From Halomarina oriensis (GTDB lineage Archaea > Halobacteriota > Halobacteria > Halobacteriales > Haloarculaceae): a DNA stretch of 53,403 bases. The notes beneath the pieces were generated by a model. It was not told the DNA's origin, did no database searches, and saw only the letters and a list, made by a program, of their open reading frames with translations. This document shows, one piece after another, positions 24,992-34,505 of the stretch (positions are counted from its first letter, which is position 1; every line of letters starts with the position of its first letter). The DNA lies in NCBI RefSeq assembly GCF_009791395.1, contig NZ_WSZK01000042.1, positions 1 through 53,403 of the forward strand, given 5' to 3'. Made by a program: the position numbers and the translations under genes.

Positions 24992-27293
24992 CTACAGGTC
25001 GGGAAGCGTCAGGTGGAACCGACGGTCTCTCGCCTCCACCAGACAGAGGTGGTAGCCACGCTTCCGTGAGAGCTTCACGAACCCCTCGCGTTTGCCACCA
25101 CCGAACAGTCCACCGCTCGCGGTCCGCTCGGTGGCGAGTTCGAGCGCGCTCGGCTCGAAGAACGACGAGGTGACGAGGAAGGCACACGCGAACTCGTCGT
25201 GTTCCTCGCCGACGCGGCCGCTCTTCTCCAGGACCGACTCCATCTCGTCTCCTGTGGCTGGGTCCCGCGAGTCGTGGACGTCCACGCAGACCAGCGGGTT
25301 CCCGAGGCGGTCCCGACAGACCACGTCGAACGCGACGGTGCTCTCGCCGCCGAGCACCTCGACCTCGCCGTAGAGGTCCGCCCGGTCGATACGCGGGAGT
25401 GCGTCGTACAGCGGTCGGAGCCCCTCGACGTGGCCCGTGTCCCGAATCTCGTACAGCAGGTCACCGACCAGCCACGTCACGAGTTCGTGTTCGAGCGTCG
25501 TCGGGAGGAACTGCTCGTACTCCTCGTCCCCGACGGCCGTCCGTGCGGCGTCGAACCGGGTGTGGTGTTCGAGGTCGAGGTTCCCCCGGACGGCGTCGCG
25601 GTTGTCCGCACCCTCGTGGGCGTCGTCGAGCGTCTCCGCGCTCTTCGACTGGTAGCGGACGAACAGGTCCGTCGCCTTCAGCGCGGCCTCCGGGCCGACC
25701 TGCTCGAAGTCCGCGGGCGGCTTGCCGGCGGCGACCTCCGTCTCCAGTTCGGCCACGCGGGACTGCAACCGGTCGCGTTCGTCGGCGAGTTCCTCGCGTT
25801 CCTCGTCGAGTCGGCGACGCTCGGCTTCGAGCGACTCCAGTTTCGACTCCAGTTCGGCGAGTCGCTCGTCCTCGACGGTCGACTCGGCCGACCCGCTCGC
25901 GGGAACGGCGAACTCCTCGTCGAGTCGCTCGCCCTCCCCCTCGGAGAACAGGTCGTCGAGTTCCGACGCGTCCTCCGTCGACGTGTCGCCCGTCGATTCT
26001 TCGGGTGGCGACTCGTCGGCCGACTGCGGTTCGGTGGTCGAGGGCGTCTCGGTGCTCGGTTCGGCCCCGGCCGAGGCGTCGTCGGCATCGGTGTCGGTCG
26101 AGGTGTCGAACCCGGTCGGCTGGGACGGTATCGCGGCTGAGGGGTCGGCCGGCGTCTCCTCGCGTTCGGTGGCGTCGTCCACCGCCGACGTCAGGTCGTC
26201 GTCCGGGTCGGCCGGCGGGGCCGGTGGTTCGGTTCCGGCCTCGGGTCCAGTCTCGCCCTCGGCTTCGGCGTCGTCCAGTTCGACCTCGTCGAGCGAGGCA
26301 GCGACCGCCTCGTCCGTCGAGTCGCCCTCGGGCGACCGGGCGGAGTCGTCGGCCGGCCCCGTCGGCCCCTCGGCCGTGTCGTCGCTCGCCTCGTCGGCGT
26401 CGGGGGCCGCCTCCGGTCGCTCCGGTGTCGCGGTGTCGTCGAGCGGCACGTCGGCCTCCGGTGGGGGTGACGGCGTACTCCCGTCGTCGGCCGCCTCGCT
26501 CGTGTCGCCCGTGAGCGTCGATTCGAGGTCCAGGTCGTCCGGGGCCGTCGACTCGGTGGCCTCGGGCCGGCCGGCAGGTCGGTCGCCGGTCTCTGCCGTC
26601 TCCGTCGTCTGTTCGTCGATGGGTCGCTCGTTCGCCGTCCCGTTCGCGGCGTTCGCGTCGGTCGGTCCGGTCGAATCGGGACTCTCGGAGTCGGCCGGCG
26701 TGGTGTCGCTCCCGATGACGGCCGTGTTCGTGTCCGCGTTCGCCGGGTCGGACGGGGTCGGCAGGTCGAGAATCGAGAGGTCGACGGCGACGACGTCGTA
26801 CAGTCCCACTTCGTCGTTCGTACGCTCTCCTGCCTCCTCGCCGGTGAGCAGTCGCTCGGACTGGCCGACGAACGCGGCGTGCATCGGCGTCCCGCCGTAG
26901 TAGACGACGTAGTAGTCGCCGCTGAGGACGTTCTCCGAGAGTTCGACGTAGCCGGTGAACCCCCCCCTGCGCGAGCGTCCTGTCGACCTCCGAGAGCGGC
27001 GTGCGTTCGGTGTAGTACTGGCCGCGTTTCTCCCCGCCCCGTTCGAGCATGGCGAACAGGAGTGGGAGCGCGTCGTCGGGTGCGCTGTAGGCGGTGCCGC
27101 TCGCGTCCTCGAACGTCTCGACGGTCCCATCGACGACGCCGATGGCGTGGCCGTTGAGCATGAACAGCCACGCCCCGTCGGCCGACACCGCTCCCGAGAA
27201 GCCCCCGGCGGCGAGTTCGTGGAGGCCGCCGTCTCCCCCGGAGAACGGTTGGGACGACCAGCCCCGTATCCGGTCGGCGGTTCGTGTTTGCAT
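24992..27293 (-). CDS. Large acidic coiled-coil protein (DUF7527-like), frameshifted at a C/G run
   Basis: From the ATG at 27293 (MQTRTADRIRGW) a conserved N-terminal domain of about 150 residues (FSGAVSADGAWLFMLNG, LPLLFAMLERGG, FTGYVELSENVLSGDYYVVYYGG) leads to a 270-residue acidic, Thr/Ser/Pro-rich linker. Next come a coiled coil (LAELESKLESLEAERRRLDE region) and a C-terminal domain ending GYHLCLVEARDRRFHLTLPDL. The frame breaks in the N-terminal domain at eight C (26960-26967); removing one base joins ...TLAQGG to FTGYVELS... and gives about 766 residues. I recall this as a haloarchaeal DUF7527 protein of unknown function. No signal peptide, so cytoplasmic. A nucleic-acid or scaffold role would be speculation. 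Confidence 0.8.
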
Positions 27294-27473
27294 ACCGGGC
27301 GATTGGACTGCCCGGTGATATAACTTCGACCTTTCGTCACTCCGACCGATTCGGTCCGTCGCGTCCGGTGCGGTCCCGGTCGGTCCGGACACGACTGCGG
27401 CCGAGTGTCTTCCGTTCACGACGACCCGACCCGCTCACAAGACTTATTCTGAGACCGACACAACTCCCGAGAG
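27294..27473. promoter_or_regulatory. Divergent promoter region
   Basis: On the minus strand, a tgatataac TATA-like box near 27315-27323 lies about 27 bases before the coiled-coil gene start at 27293. On the plus strand, gacttattc near 27440-27448 lies about 30 bases before the ATG of the PQQ-propeller lipoprotein. Nothing else is visible. Confidence 0.55.
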
Positions 27474-28685
27474 ATGCCCTCCCGCAGAACGTTGCTCGCC
27501 GGTCTGGGTACCGCCGGAGTGACCGCGCTCGCCGGGTGCCTCGGCAGCGAGACGCCGTCGTACGAACCGGGGACGGAGACGGATACCGACTGGCCGATGC
27601 CCCGCTACGACGTCGAGCACACCGGGTACAGTCCGAACGCGCTCGGTCCACGCGAGTCGGTCCGCGAGCGGTGGTCCGTCTCGGAGTGGGTGGCCAGCGG
27701 GACGCCGGCCATCGTCGACGGGACGGTCTACTTCCCGACGGCCGAGAGCCTTCTCGCCCTCGACGCCGAGACGGGCGAACGGGTGTGGGAGTACGCCCCC
27801 GAGAGCCAACCGTGGCCCTCCTCGCCGAGCGTCCACGACGGCCTCGTCTACGTCAGTGCGGTCGACGAAGGCACCGTCGCGGCCCTCGACGCGGAGACGG
27901 GCGAGGAGGTCTGGCGCGACACCAACACGACGGGCGTGGCCGCGCCGCCGTACCTCTGGGTCGGCGAGCACGTCGGCACGCCGAGCGTCGTCGTCGGTGG
28001 CGAGGACGGCGTGCTGGCGTTCCTCGACCCGACGACCGGCGAGACGGTGTGGGAGACGGACCTCTTCGGAGCTATCACGACCATCGCCTACCACCGCACC
28101 CAACACTACGTCGGCACGCGCGGCGGCGATGTGTACGCGTTCACGAGCTGGGGTGACGTGAGCGCCGAGCACCCGCCGACCGAGGAGTGGCGACGGCGGG
28201 TCGGCGGGATGGTCGAGGGACTCCTCCCCCACGACAACGGCGTCCTCGTCTCGACGTTCGGCGGCCCGCTCACCAACCTCCGAGTCGGCGCGAACGCGGG
28301 CACGACGGACTGGACGATGGGCAAGGGAGGGGCGCGGACCATCCCCACGAACGCCGGTGGCACCGTCGTCGCGGGCGGCTACGACGAACTCACGGCGTTC
28401 CGCGCCTCCGACGAGCGGACCCACTGGACCGCGGACGGCGACTACGGGGGCGTCCCGCCCGTCGCGGCGGGCGACACGGTGTACGCGAGCGCCGGCGACA
28501 CCGTCCGCGCGTTCGCGCTCGACAGTGAGGGTGGACTGCTCGGCGGGGGAGCGGCCGAACGCTGGTCGTTCGAGACCCACGAGGGGTCGGACGTGGGCCT
28601 CGCCGTCGCCGACGGGGCGCTCTTCGTCTCCTGTCAGGACACGCAGGGCGACGGCACGACGCTGTTCTGTCTGGAGTCGGCCTGA
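27474..28685 (+). CDS. PQQ-type beta-propeller lipoprotein
   Basis: The 403-residue protein has a Tat signal (SRRTLLAGLG at 3-12) with a lipobox (TALAGC, Cys22), so it is exported folded and anchored by lipid. The mature part has repeated blades of the PQQ/YncE kind: LLALDAETGERVWEY, VAALDAETGEEVWRD, LAFLDPTTGETVWE, GDVYAFTSWGD and more, about seven in all. Such propellers bind proteins or sugars, and a cofactor or enzymatic role is not implied. It is transcribed alone. Confidence 0.85.
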   Translation: MPSRRTLLAGLGTAGVTALAGCLGSETPSYEPGTETDTDWPMPRYDVEHTGYSPNALGPRESVRERWSVSEWVASGTPAIVDGTVYFPTAESLLALDAETGERVWEYAPESQPWPSSPSVHDGLVYVSAVDEGTVAALDAETGEEVWRDTNTTGVAAPPYLWVGEHVGTPSVVVGGEDGVLAFLDPTTGETVWETDLFGAITTIAYHRTQHYVGTRGGDVYAFTSWGDVSAEHPPTEEWRRRVGGMVEGLLPHDNGVLVSTFGGPLTNLRVGANAGTTDWTMGKGGARTIPTNAGGTVVAGGYDELTAFRASDERTHWTADGDYGGVPPVAAGDTVYASAGDTVRAFALDSEGGLLGGGAAERWSFETHEGSDVGLAVADGALFVSCQDTQGDGTTLFCLESA

Positions 28686-28795
28686 GCGGGGCGGGTCGGA
28701 CCGACGGCACACCTCCCGGCCGCCGACGAATCGACGCGCTCCTCGGTCGGTGCGACGTCGCTCGCTCGTCGATGTCGGTCGCAAAGAGCGTGGGT

Positions 28796-29622
28796 CTACC
28801 GGTGAGTAGCCCCATCGGTCACTGCTCCCGATGGGTGACTTCGTATCGGGGCCGGTGTACTCTCGTTTCGAGCGGTCGGAACCCACGCAGGGGGGTCGAC
28901 GGTCGTCTCGCCGACTGCCGAGAACTCTCGACTGTAGTGGCCCTCGACGGTGATCTCGGGAGATTGGACGAGCCTCCCGGTGTAGTCGACGCTGTACCGT
29001 TCGACCCGGCCACTCTCCGAGAGTCGCGCGGTGACCGTCCCGTCGGTGATGTTCACTCCCGGATACTGCCCCGCCTCGAACGTGCCGGAGAGGTTCGCCG
29101 AGAGGTGAACCGACCCGTCGTCCGTCCCAACGGTCACGTCGGTCACGTTCCGGTAGAAGAGCAGGAGCAGCTGCTGGCCGGTCCGGTCGCTCCCCGCCCA
29201 CAGATACGCTTCGTACTGGGGGTCGGTCGGTCCGCCGATTCGGTAGTACGTGGCGGTCCCGTTCGACCACGCGTCGACTGCCGTGGTCGGGCCGTCGAAC
29301 GGACGCTGAGGAACACCGTATTCGGTCGTTCCCCGCCAGACCGAGTGATTCGCTGCGACCCGTTGTCGTCCGGTCCGGTCGAGTAGCGACGTCCCGTTCT
29401 CCGCCACGATGGTCTCGGTGAACCGGGTCGTGAAACCGACGCCCGTCAGCGACGAATCGTGAGCAGACGCCAGTCTGCTGGCGTTCTCGACACCGTCGTC
29501 GGAGAGTCCGGGAGGGACGCTCGCGGCGTGTTCGTCGGCCCCGGCAGAGGACTGCCGAGGCCACTACAACCGGCGAGGAGCACCACGACACACAGGACGA
29601 GCGGGAGTGACCGAGAGGGCAT
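28796..29622 (-). CDS. Lipoprotein (DUF7537-like), frameshifted near the N-terminus
   Basis: The main frame, open from the stop at 28796 up to about 29570, encodes PPGLSDDGVENASRLASAHDS, then a long beta-rich domain (ETIVAENGTSLLDRTGRQRV, SVWRGTTEYGVPQRPF, QLLLLFYRNVTDVTV) typical of haloarchaeal DUF7537 lipoproteins. The matching signal peptide, MPSRSLPLVLCVVVLLAGCSG with lipobox Cys19, starts at the ATG at 29622 but in another frame. One base is missing, or two are extra, in the linker somewhere around 29520-29570. Corrected length is about 275 residues. Function unknown; probably a surface-anchored protein. If the indel is real, only an internal GTG start at 29407 would remain. Confidence 0.65.
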
Positions 29623-29857
29623 TCGGTACGAATGTTCGGTTCACCAATACTAATATACGGGGGTGTCGGTCGAGAAGGCCTCCCCGACGTCCGGCCGTGA
29701 CCCATCACACGCGCGACACGGGTCGAAGGGAGCGACGAACGAACACGAGCGGAACTCTGCTGACTACCTACCGGTGTGTCAGATCCGGAGGGTGGGTGTA
29801 TCGTCGACGGCTATCGCCCGTCCGAATATTTATTCTCCGATTCGTGTGACAGAGAGT

Positions 29858-30337
29858 ATGAGAGACCCCCTCCGACGACGCGTTCTGCTCGCTGGACTCT
29901 CCACGGGCGTGGCCTCGGCGCTCGCTGGCTGTTCTGCACTCGGCGACGACGACACCTCGAAACCGGAGCCGTACCGTATCGGGGGTATCAGTCTGCTGAA
30001 CGACGACTCGACGTCACACACCGTCGACCTACTGGTCGAACGCGATCGCGAGATCGTTCACTGGGAAGCGTACGACCTCGCGGAGCGAAGCGGTGACGGG
30101 GCTTCGGCGGACGCGGTCGAGAGCTCTTCGTTCGGTGGGTGCACACCCGGCCGGTATTCGGTCGCCGTCCGAGTCGACGACACGGCCACACGGGTACTCG
30201 AAGCGGCCGACGAGGGTGCGAGGAGAGAGAACGCGTGGCGAACGCTGCTCATCGAAGACGGTGGAACGCTGCGGTGGGCGGTGACGGTCCTGTCCGACGA
30301 CGAAGAGAACTGTCCGACCACCACACAGCAGGGGTAG
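29858..30337 (+). CDS. Tat lipoprotein, unknown function
   Basis: The 159-residue product has a Tat signal (RRRVLLAGLSTGVASALAGC, lipobox Cys25) and a small mature domain beginning YRIGGISLLNDDSTSHTVDL, a beta-sandwich-like pattern seen in many haloarchaeal lipoproteins, with two Cys (FGGCTPG and EENCPTT) that could pair. The ATG at 29858 is about 28 bases after aatatttatt at 29826-29835, a clear TATA-like box, so it is leaderless. No family name is recognised. Confidence 0.75.
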   Translation: MRDPLRRRVLLAGLSTGVASALAGCSALGDDDTSKPEPYRIGGISLLNDDSTSHTVDLLVERDREIVHWEAYDLAERSGDGASADAVESSSFGGCTPGRYSVAVRVDDTATRVLEAADEGARRENAWRTLLIEDGGTLRWAVTVLSDDEENCPTTTQQG

Positions 30338-30453
30338 TCACGACTCGCGCCCGCCTGTTCGGGAGGATGCTCCCGTGTCGGTCGCGCTGTCACGACCTGC
30401 GGCGTGAGACGTGGGTCGGCACGCTTTTGGCCCACTCCCTCGATTCGACGGGT

Positions 30454-30648
30454 ATGAACGAATCCCTGATGGACATCCTCTGTTGTCCGCTCGACAAGCA
30501 GGACCTCGAACTGGAGGTCGTGCGCCGTGACGACGACGAGGTGCTCGACGGCCGCCTCGTCTGTACGGAGTGTGGTGAGGAGTACCCCATCGAGGAGGGC
30601 ATCCCGAACCTCCTCCCGCCGGACATGCGAGAGGGCGCACCGGCGTAA
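30454..30648 (+). CDS. Trm112-like methyltransferase activator
   Basis: A 64-residue zinc-ribbon-like protein with CCPLDKQDLEL near residues 10-20 and CTECGEEYPIEEGIPNLLP at 36-54, the Trm112/UPF0434 pattern. Archaeal Trm112 binds and activates several tRNA, rRNA and protein methyltransferases. The ATG at 30454 lies 28 bases after a cgcttttgg element; the longer frame upstream is not related. It is followed after 33 bases by a gene on the same strand starting with GTG. Confidence 0.88.
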   Translation: MNESLMDILCCPLDKQDLELEVVRRDDDEVLDGRLVCTECGEEYPIEEGIPNLLPPDMREGAPA

Positions 30649-30681
30649 CGGTTTTCTACCCACACACCGACTGGCTACGCC

Positions 30682-31251
30682 GTGAACGAGAGCCTCGTCG
30701 TCGACGTCAACCACGACGGGATGCACACGCTCGGCGTCCCATCGGAGTTCACCACGCCCGGTAGCTTCGACGTTCGTCTCCAGAACCACGGCGAGGCCAC
30801 CCACGTCCACCTGAAACTCGACGACGACCTCTCGACGAACGCCACGCTCGAAGAGGGCCACCACTACGTCGAGAAGGGTGACACGCAGGTCGTCCGCGTG
30901 ACCGTCGCGGACGGAGCGACCGGTCGGGGAGTCCTCGAGGTGACGACGGCACACGGCGGCACCACCGAGGAGGTGAGCGTCGAACTCGGCGCGGCCCCGG
31001 AGAAACCCCCCGTCGAAATCGACGAGTCGCTGGCCGACCCCGCCACCCGAACCGAGGAGCGACCGCTCGACACCGACGAGGTCCTGACGGCCGAACTCGT
31101 CCCGGCGCTCGCGCTCGGCGGCGTCGCCATCCTGCTGGCCGCCTCGACACTCCTCACCGGCGGAACCGTCGCCATCGTCCTCGGCGTGCTGGCCGCCGTG
31201 AGCGCACTGGGGGCGGCCGCGTACGTCTACTCGAACCGCTCGGCCGTCTGA
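30682..31251 (+). CDS. Membrane-anchored conserved haloarchaeal protein (DUF7524-like)
   Basis: The 189-residue product has an N-terminal beta domain of about 110 residues (SLVVDVNHDGMHTLGVPSEF, FDVRLQNHGEATHVHLKL, GVLEVTTAHGGTTEEVSVEL), an acidic linker, then two hydrophobic helices at the C-terminus (about 136-156 and 160-183). The domain probably faces one side of the membrane as an immunoglobulin-like fold. The GTG at 30682 begins the conserved NESLVVDV. It lies 33 bases after the Trm112-like gene and may share its transcript. Function unknown. Confidence 0.75.
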   Translation: MNESLVVDVNHDGMHTLGVPSEFTTPGSFDVRLQNHGEATHVHLKLDDDLSTNATLEEGHHYVEKGDTQVVRVTVADGATGRGVLEVTTAHGGTTEEVSVELGAAPEKPPVEIDESLADPATRTEERPLDTDEVLTAELVPALALGGVAILLAASTLLTGGTVAIVLGVLAAVSALGAAAYVYSNRSAV

Positions 31252-31294
31252 CCGGGCGCGCGGCGCTCGTGGGTCGTCCGTGCCCGCTCAGGTC

Positions 31295-32278
31295 TCACTC
31301 GTCGTCGGCCGCGTCGCCCCCGGCGAGGCCTCCCTCCTCGTCGAAGCGTTTCGCCCGGAGCCAGCGCGCCCGATAGCGGTTCGCCCCGTCGTAGACGTCG
31401 GCTTCGCGTATCTCGTCGGTTCGACCGTCGGCGACGGCCTCGATGATGTCCTCCAGTTGGTTCTTCTCGCTGGGCGTCAGCGTGAGCGTGTACTCGCGTT
31501 CGGTCTCGCCTTCGAGGACCGCCCAGTTGCGGGCGGCGGCGACGACGACCGAACACGGCTCTCGACAGGGGAACTCGCCGTCGCCGCGGGGTACGTCGAG
31601 TTCGGTGTCCGCGTCCTCGTCCCACTGGCGGCGCTTGAGACACTGTGAGTCGACACAGCAGGATTCGGCCAGCCACTCGACTTGCTCGCCCGACAGTTCG
31701 TCGACGATGTCGTAGATGCCGGTCTGTCGCTCGGCCGTCTCGCGCCAGTGGGTGACGTCGAGGTCGCCCTGCTGCTCGCGGTGCCAGTTGGCGACCGTCG
31801 CGGGGTAGAAGAAGTCGACGGCCTGCACCAACTGCTCGCCCGAGAGGTCGGGGAACACCCACCCGGTCCGGAGCGTCGGAGCGGTCTTCAGCGGGCGGTA
31901 GTCGCCGTCGTCGGTCTCGGTGGCGAGGTGTCGGGCCGCCAGCGGGTCGGTGTAGACGCTCAGGTCGTCGAGCGACCCGTCGGCGTCGGCCTCGTGACGC
32001 AGGTCGTAGCGACGACGGCCGTCGCTGGCGAGTCTGGTCGTGACGAGCAGTTGCCCCCAGGTCCGACTGATGCCGCCGTCGACGAGCATCGCGTAGCGCT
32101 CTCCGAGGCCGCGTTCGTCGCTCCCTTCGACCCACTGCAGGAACGCACGGCGGGTCTCGGGGAGGTCACGCCAGGTCGTCCGTTCGTGGTAGAGACCGGC
32201 CCCGGCGTGGACGAGACTGACGACGCTCCGTGCGTAGGTGGCTGCCCCGCGCAGCGACTCGGACAGGGATGCCTTCAT
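31295..32278 (-). CDS. DR2241-family protein with a cysteine cluster
   Basis: The 327-residue protein matches the DR2241 family associated with CbiX in haloarchaea. It has an N-terminal helical part (FLQWVEGSDERGLGERYAML, WGQLLVTTR), a central PLKTAPTLRTGWVF region, and a Cys cluster: AESCCVDSQCLKRRQW near 212-227 and FPCREPCSVVVAAARNW near 244-260. The cysteine spacing suggests an iron-sulfur cluster. It lies 72 bases after cbiX on the same strand, with a cgcttttatc TATA-like box near 32303-32313 also available. A role in cobalt insertion or corrin handling is inferred from the neighbour. Confidence 0.8.
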   Translation of the reverse strand: MKASLSESLRGAATYARSVVSLVHAGAGLYHERTTWRDLPETRRAFLQWVEGSDERGLGERYAMLVDGGISRTWGQLLVTTRLASDGRRRYDLRHEADADGSLDDLSVYTDPLAARHLATETDDGDYRPLKTAPTLRTGWVFPDLSGEQLVQAVDFFYPATVANWHREQQGDLDVTHWRETAERQTGIYDIVDELSGEQVEWLAESCCVDSQCLKRRQWDEDADTELDVPRGDGEFPCREPCSVVVAAARNWAVLEGETEREYTLTLTPSEKNQLEDIIEAVADGRTDEIREADVYDGANRYRARWLRAKRFDEEGGLAGGDAADDE

Positions 32279-32350
32279 ACCGGAACCGATGGGTGGGAGA
32301 GCGATAAAAGCGGGCCGTTCGGCGTCGCCGGCCCGTGGGGGACGACGGTC

Positions 32351-33226
32351 TCAGTCGCCCACCACGCCGCCCGTCTCCGCGCGGACGCGGGAGATGGCGT
32401 TGCCGACGTTCGCACCGGCCTCGGCGGCGCGTTCGAGCACCACGTCGGCCATGAGCGGTTCGGTCCCCACCGCACCCGCGTACCAGACGTTCGTCCCGTC
32501 GACGGTCGCCGGCACGTCGTAGCCCTCGCGGTAGTCGTCGGTGATGCCCATGTCCTCGGGGATGTCCTCCTGGGTGTGGAAGCCGTCGGCGATGAACAGC
32601 GGGACGACGACCACGTCGTCGCTCTCGAAGAACTCGGCGACGTCGTCGACTTCGGGCTCTTCGTCCATGAACAGCGCCTCCACCTCGTCGAACCGGCCCG
32701 TCTCGCGGATGCGGTCGGTGTGGTAGTGGATGGCCTTCGCGGAGTTCTCGTTGCGCTCGGTGCCGTGGCCGACGACGGCCAGACCGAACCCCTCGCCTAC
32801 CTCGGGGTCGCCGGTCACAGACTCCGCCCGCTGGACGATGACGTCGCTCATCGCGTCGTGCGTGCCGACCGGCCCGCAGTAGTGGACCGTCTTGCCCGCG
32901 ACGTCCGTCGCGGTGAGCGTCGTGTGACTCGCGCTGGTCCCGTCGGAGTCCCACTGCTCGACGTCCCAGCCCTCCAGACGGAGTTCGCGGGGGATGACCT
33001 GCTCGGTGAAGTAGCCCTCCGAGACGAACAGCGGGACGACGTACACCTCGTCGGCCTCGACGGTCCGGAGCACCTCGCGGAACGACGGTTCCTCCTTCCA
33101 GAACGCCTCGCGGACCTCGTCGAACGCCCCCGACGCGCGGATGGTGTCGGCGTGGTCGAACGTCGGGGTGCTCGAATCGGGGTTGAGGTGCGACCCGTGG
33201 GCGACGATGACGAGCGCCTGTGACAT
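32351..33226 (-). CDS. cbiX: Sirohydrochlorin cobaltochelatase, double-domain form
   Basis: CbiX inserts cobalt into sirohydrochlorin in the anaerobic cobalamin route. The 291-residue protein has two chelatase repeats: the first with VIVAHGSHLNP (His10) and VYVVPLFVSEGYFTEQVIP, the second with LAVVGHGTERNE and VVVPLFIADGFHTQEDIP. Each repeat thus keeps a His and an acidic/His metal site. The ATG at 33226 fits a cttaggg-type TATA box near 33249-33256. It is followed by the DR2241-family gene. A ferrochelatase for sirohaem is a possible alternative within this family. Confidence 0.88.
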   Translation of the reverse strand: MSQALVIVAHGSHLNPDSSTPTFDHADTIRASGAFDEVREAFWKEEPSFREVLRTVEADEVYVVPLFVSEGYFTEQVIPRELRLEGWDVEQWDSDGTSASHTTLTATDVAGKTVHYCGPVGTHDAMSDVIVQRAESVTGDPEVGEGFGLAVVGHGTERNENSAKAIHYHTDRIRETGRFDEVEALFMDEEPEVDDVAEFFESDDVVVVPLFIADGFHTQEDIPEDMGITDDYREGYDVPATVDGTNVWYAGAVGTEPLMADVVLERAAEAGANVGNAISRVRAETGGVVGD

Positions 33227-33354
33227 GGACGAAGTTAGGGACGTCGGCCGCTTAGGGGCTTCGCTCTCGGGTGTTCGTCGCGTACCGTGCGTGTTCTCAC
33301 GACGTGAAAACACCGCTCTCGACTTATGTCCGGTGCGTGGATACGTCCACTCGC

Positions 33355-34431
33355 ATGGTCCCCAGCAACCTTCGGTCCTCCCTCGCCGCGGTCTGTCTCG
33401 CCGCACTGCTCGTCACGAGCGGGTGCATGGCGACCGGTCCGGTCGAGGACGACACGGTACAGAGCTACGCCCAGCAGTTCGAACAGGAGATGAACGACCT
33501 CGACGGGTTCACCGCGACGCGGACGACGACGGTGACGTACGACGGTGAGAACACCACCTCGACCGACGAGGTGTGGGTCCGCCCGGGAACCGGCGAGATG
33601 CGCGCGGAGACCGTCGCGCCCGACGAACGAACGGGTGACGTGGTCGTCCGGACGATGAACACCTCGTGGAGCTACGACGCCAGCGAGAACAGCGCGTACA
33701 GCATCGACTTCTCGGAGAGCGACCTCCCGCGGACGAACGGCTTCGGCTACCGCCTCGACGACATCGCCGAGCAGTCGAACGTCTCGTACGCGGGCACGGA
33801 GGAACTCGACGGTGAGACGGTCCACCGCATCGAGTTCGCGGCCACCAACACCGGGGTGGCGAACTCGAACGTCACCGTCTGGGTCGACGCCGACACCCGC
33901 TTCCCGGTGAAACTCCACCAGACCGTCGAGAGCGACGACGTCGACATGGCGATCACGATTCGCTACGACGACGTCGAACTCAACCCCGGTATCGACGACG
34001 ACCGGTTCACCTTCGAGCCACCGGCGAACGCGACGGTCGAGGAGACGGAACTCCCGCCGATGGAACGCTACGAGTCGCTCGACGCGCTCCGCGAGAACGC
34101 GTCGATGACCGTCCCCGACCCCGCGCTCCCCGAGGGGTTCGAACTGGAGCAGGCCGTCGTCACCCACCTCGACGAGGGTGAGTCCCTCTCGATGACGTTC
34201 TCCAACGGGACGGCGATGGTCTCCGTCGGCGTGCAGGACGCCGGCGTCTACGGGAACCGCTCGCTCGACGGCGGCGAGACGGTGCCCGTCGGCGAGACGA
34301 CGGGCACCTACCGGACGTTCGCCGACACCGGCACCGTCCAGTGGACCTGTGACGACCACCGACACAGCGTCGGTGGGGCGCTGTCGAAGGCCGCCCTGCT
34401 CGACGTCGCCGAGTCGATGGGCTGCGAGTAA
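33355..34431 (+). CDS. LolA-like lipoprotein, first of a tandem pair
   Basis: A 358-residue lipoprotein with a Sec signal and lipobox (LLVTSGC, Cys24). The mature domain has the pattern of LolA/LppX-like haloarchaeal lipoproteins: YAQQFEQEMNDLDGFTATRT, TGEMRAETVAPDERTGD, NTSWSYDASENSAY, then the strand-rich VTVWVDADTRFPVKLHQTV and DRFTFEPPANA. A C-terminal domain with TVPVGETTGTYRTFAD follows. The ATG at 33355 is about 29 bases after a gacttatg TATA-like box. A highly similar gene follows immediately. In bacteria such folds carry lipids, but a lipid-binding role is not shown here. Confidence 0.8.
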   Translation: MVPSNLRSSLAAVCLAALLVTSGCMATGPVEDDTVQSYAQQFEQEMNDLDGFTATRTTTVTYDGENTTSTDEVWVRPGTGEMRAETVAPDERTGDVVVRTMNTSWSYDASENSAYSIDFSESDLPRTNGFGYRLDDIAEQSNVSYAGTEELDGETVHRIEFAATNTGVANSNVTVWVDADTRFPVKLHQTVESDDVDMAITIRYDDVELNPGIDDDRFTFEPPANATVEETELPPMERYESLDALRENASMTVPDPALPEGFELEQAVVTHLDEGESLSMTFSNGTAMVSVGVQDAGVYGNRSLDGGETVPVGETTGTYRTFADTGTVQWTCDDHRHSVGGALSKAALLDVAESMGCE

Positions 34432-34505
34432 TCTCCGTCCCGCGATTGCGAACACGGACACGGAACCGTTTTTCTGCCTCCGTTCCGGGAGTACGAACGA
34501 CCCCA

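Noticed and set aside
27444-29708. A 754-codon minus-strand frame opposite the PQQ-propeller lipoprotein
   Set aside because: No motif or domain pattern; Arg/Asp/Val-rich composition typical of an antisense frame. The plus-strand Tat lipoprotein is clearly coding.
31682-33223. A 513-codon plus-strand frame across the DR2241 and CbiX genes
   Set aside because: Antisense of two recognisable proteins; no domain pattern.
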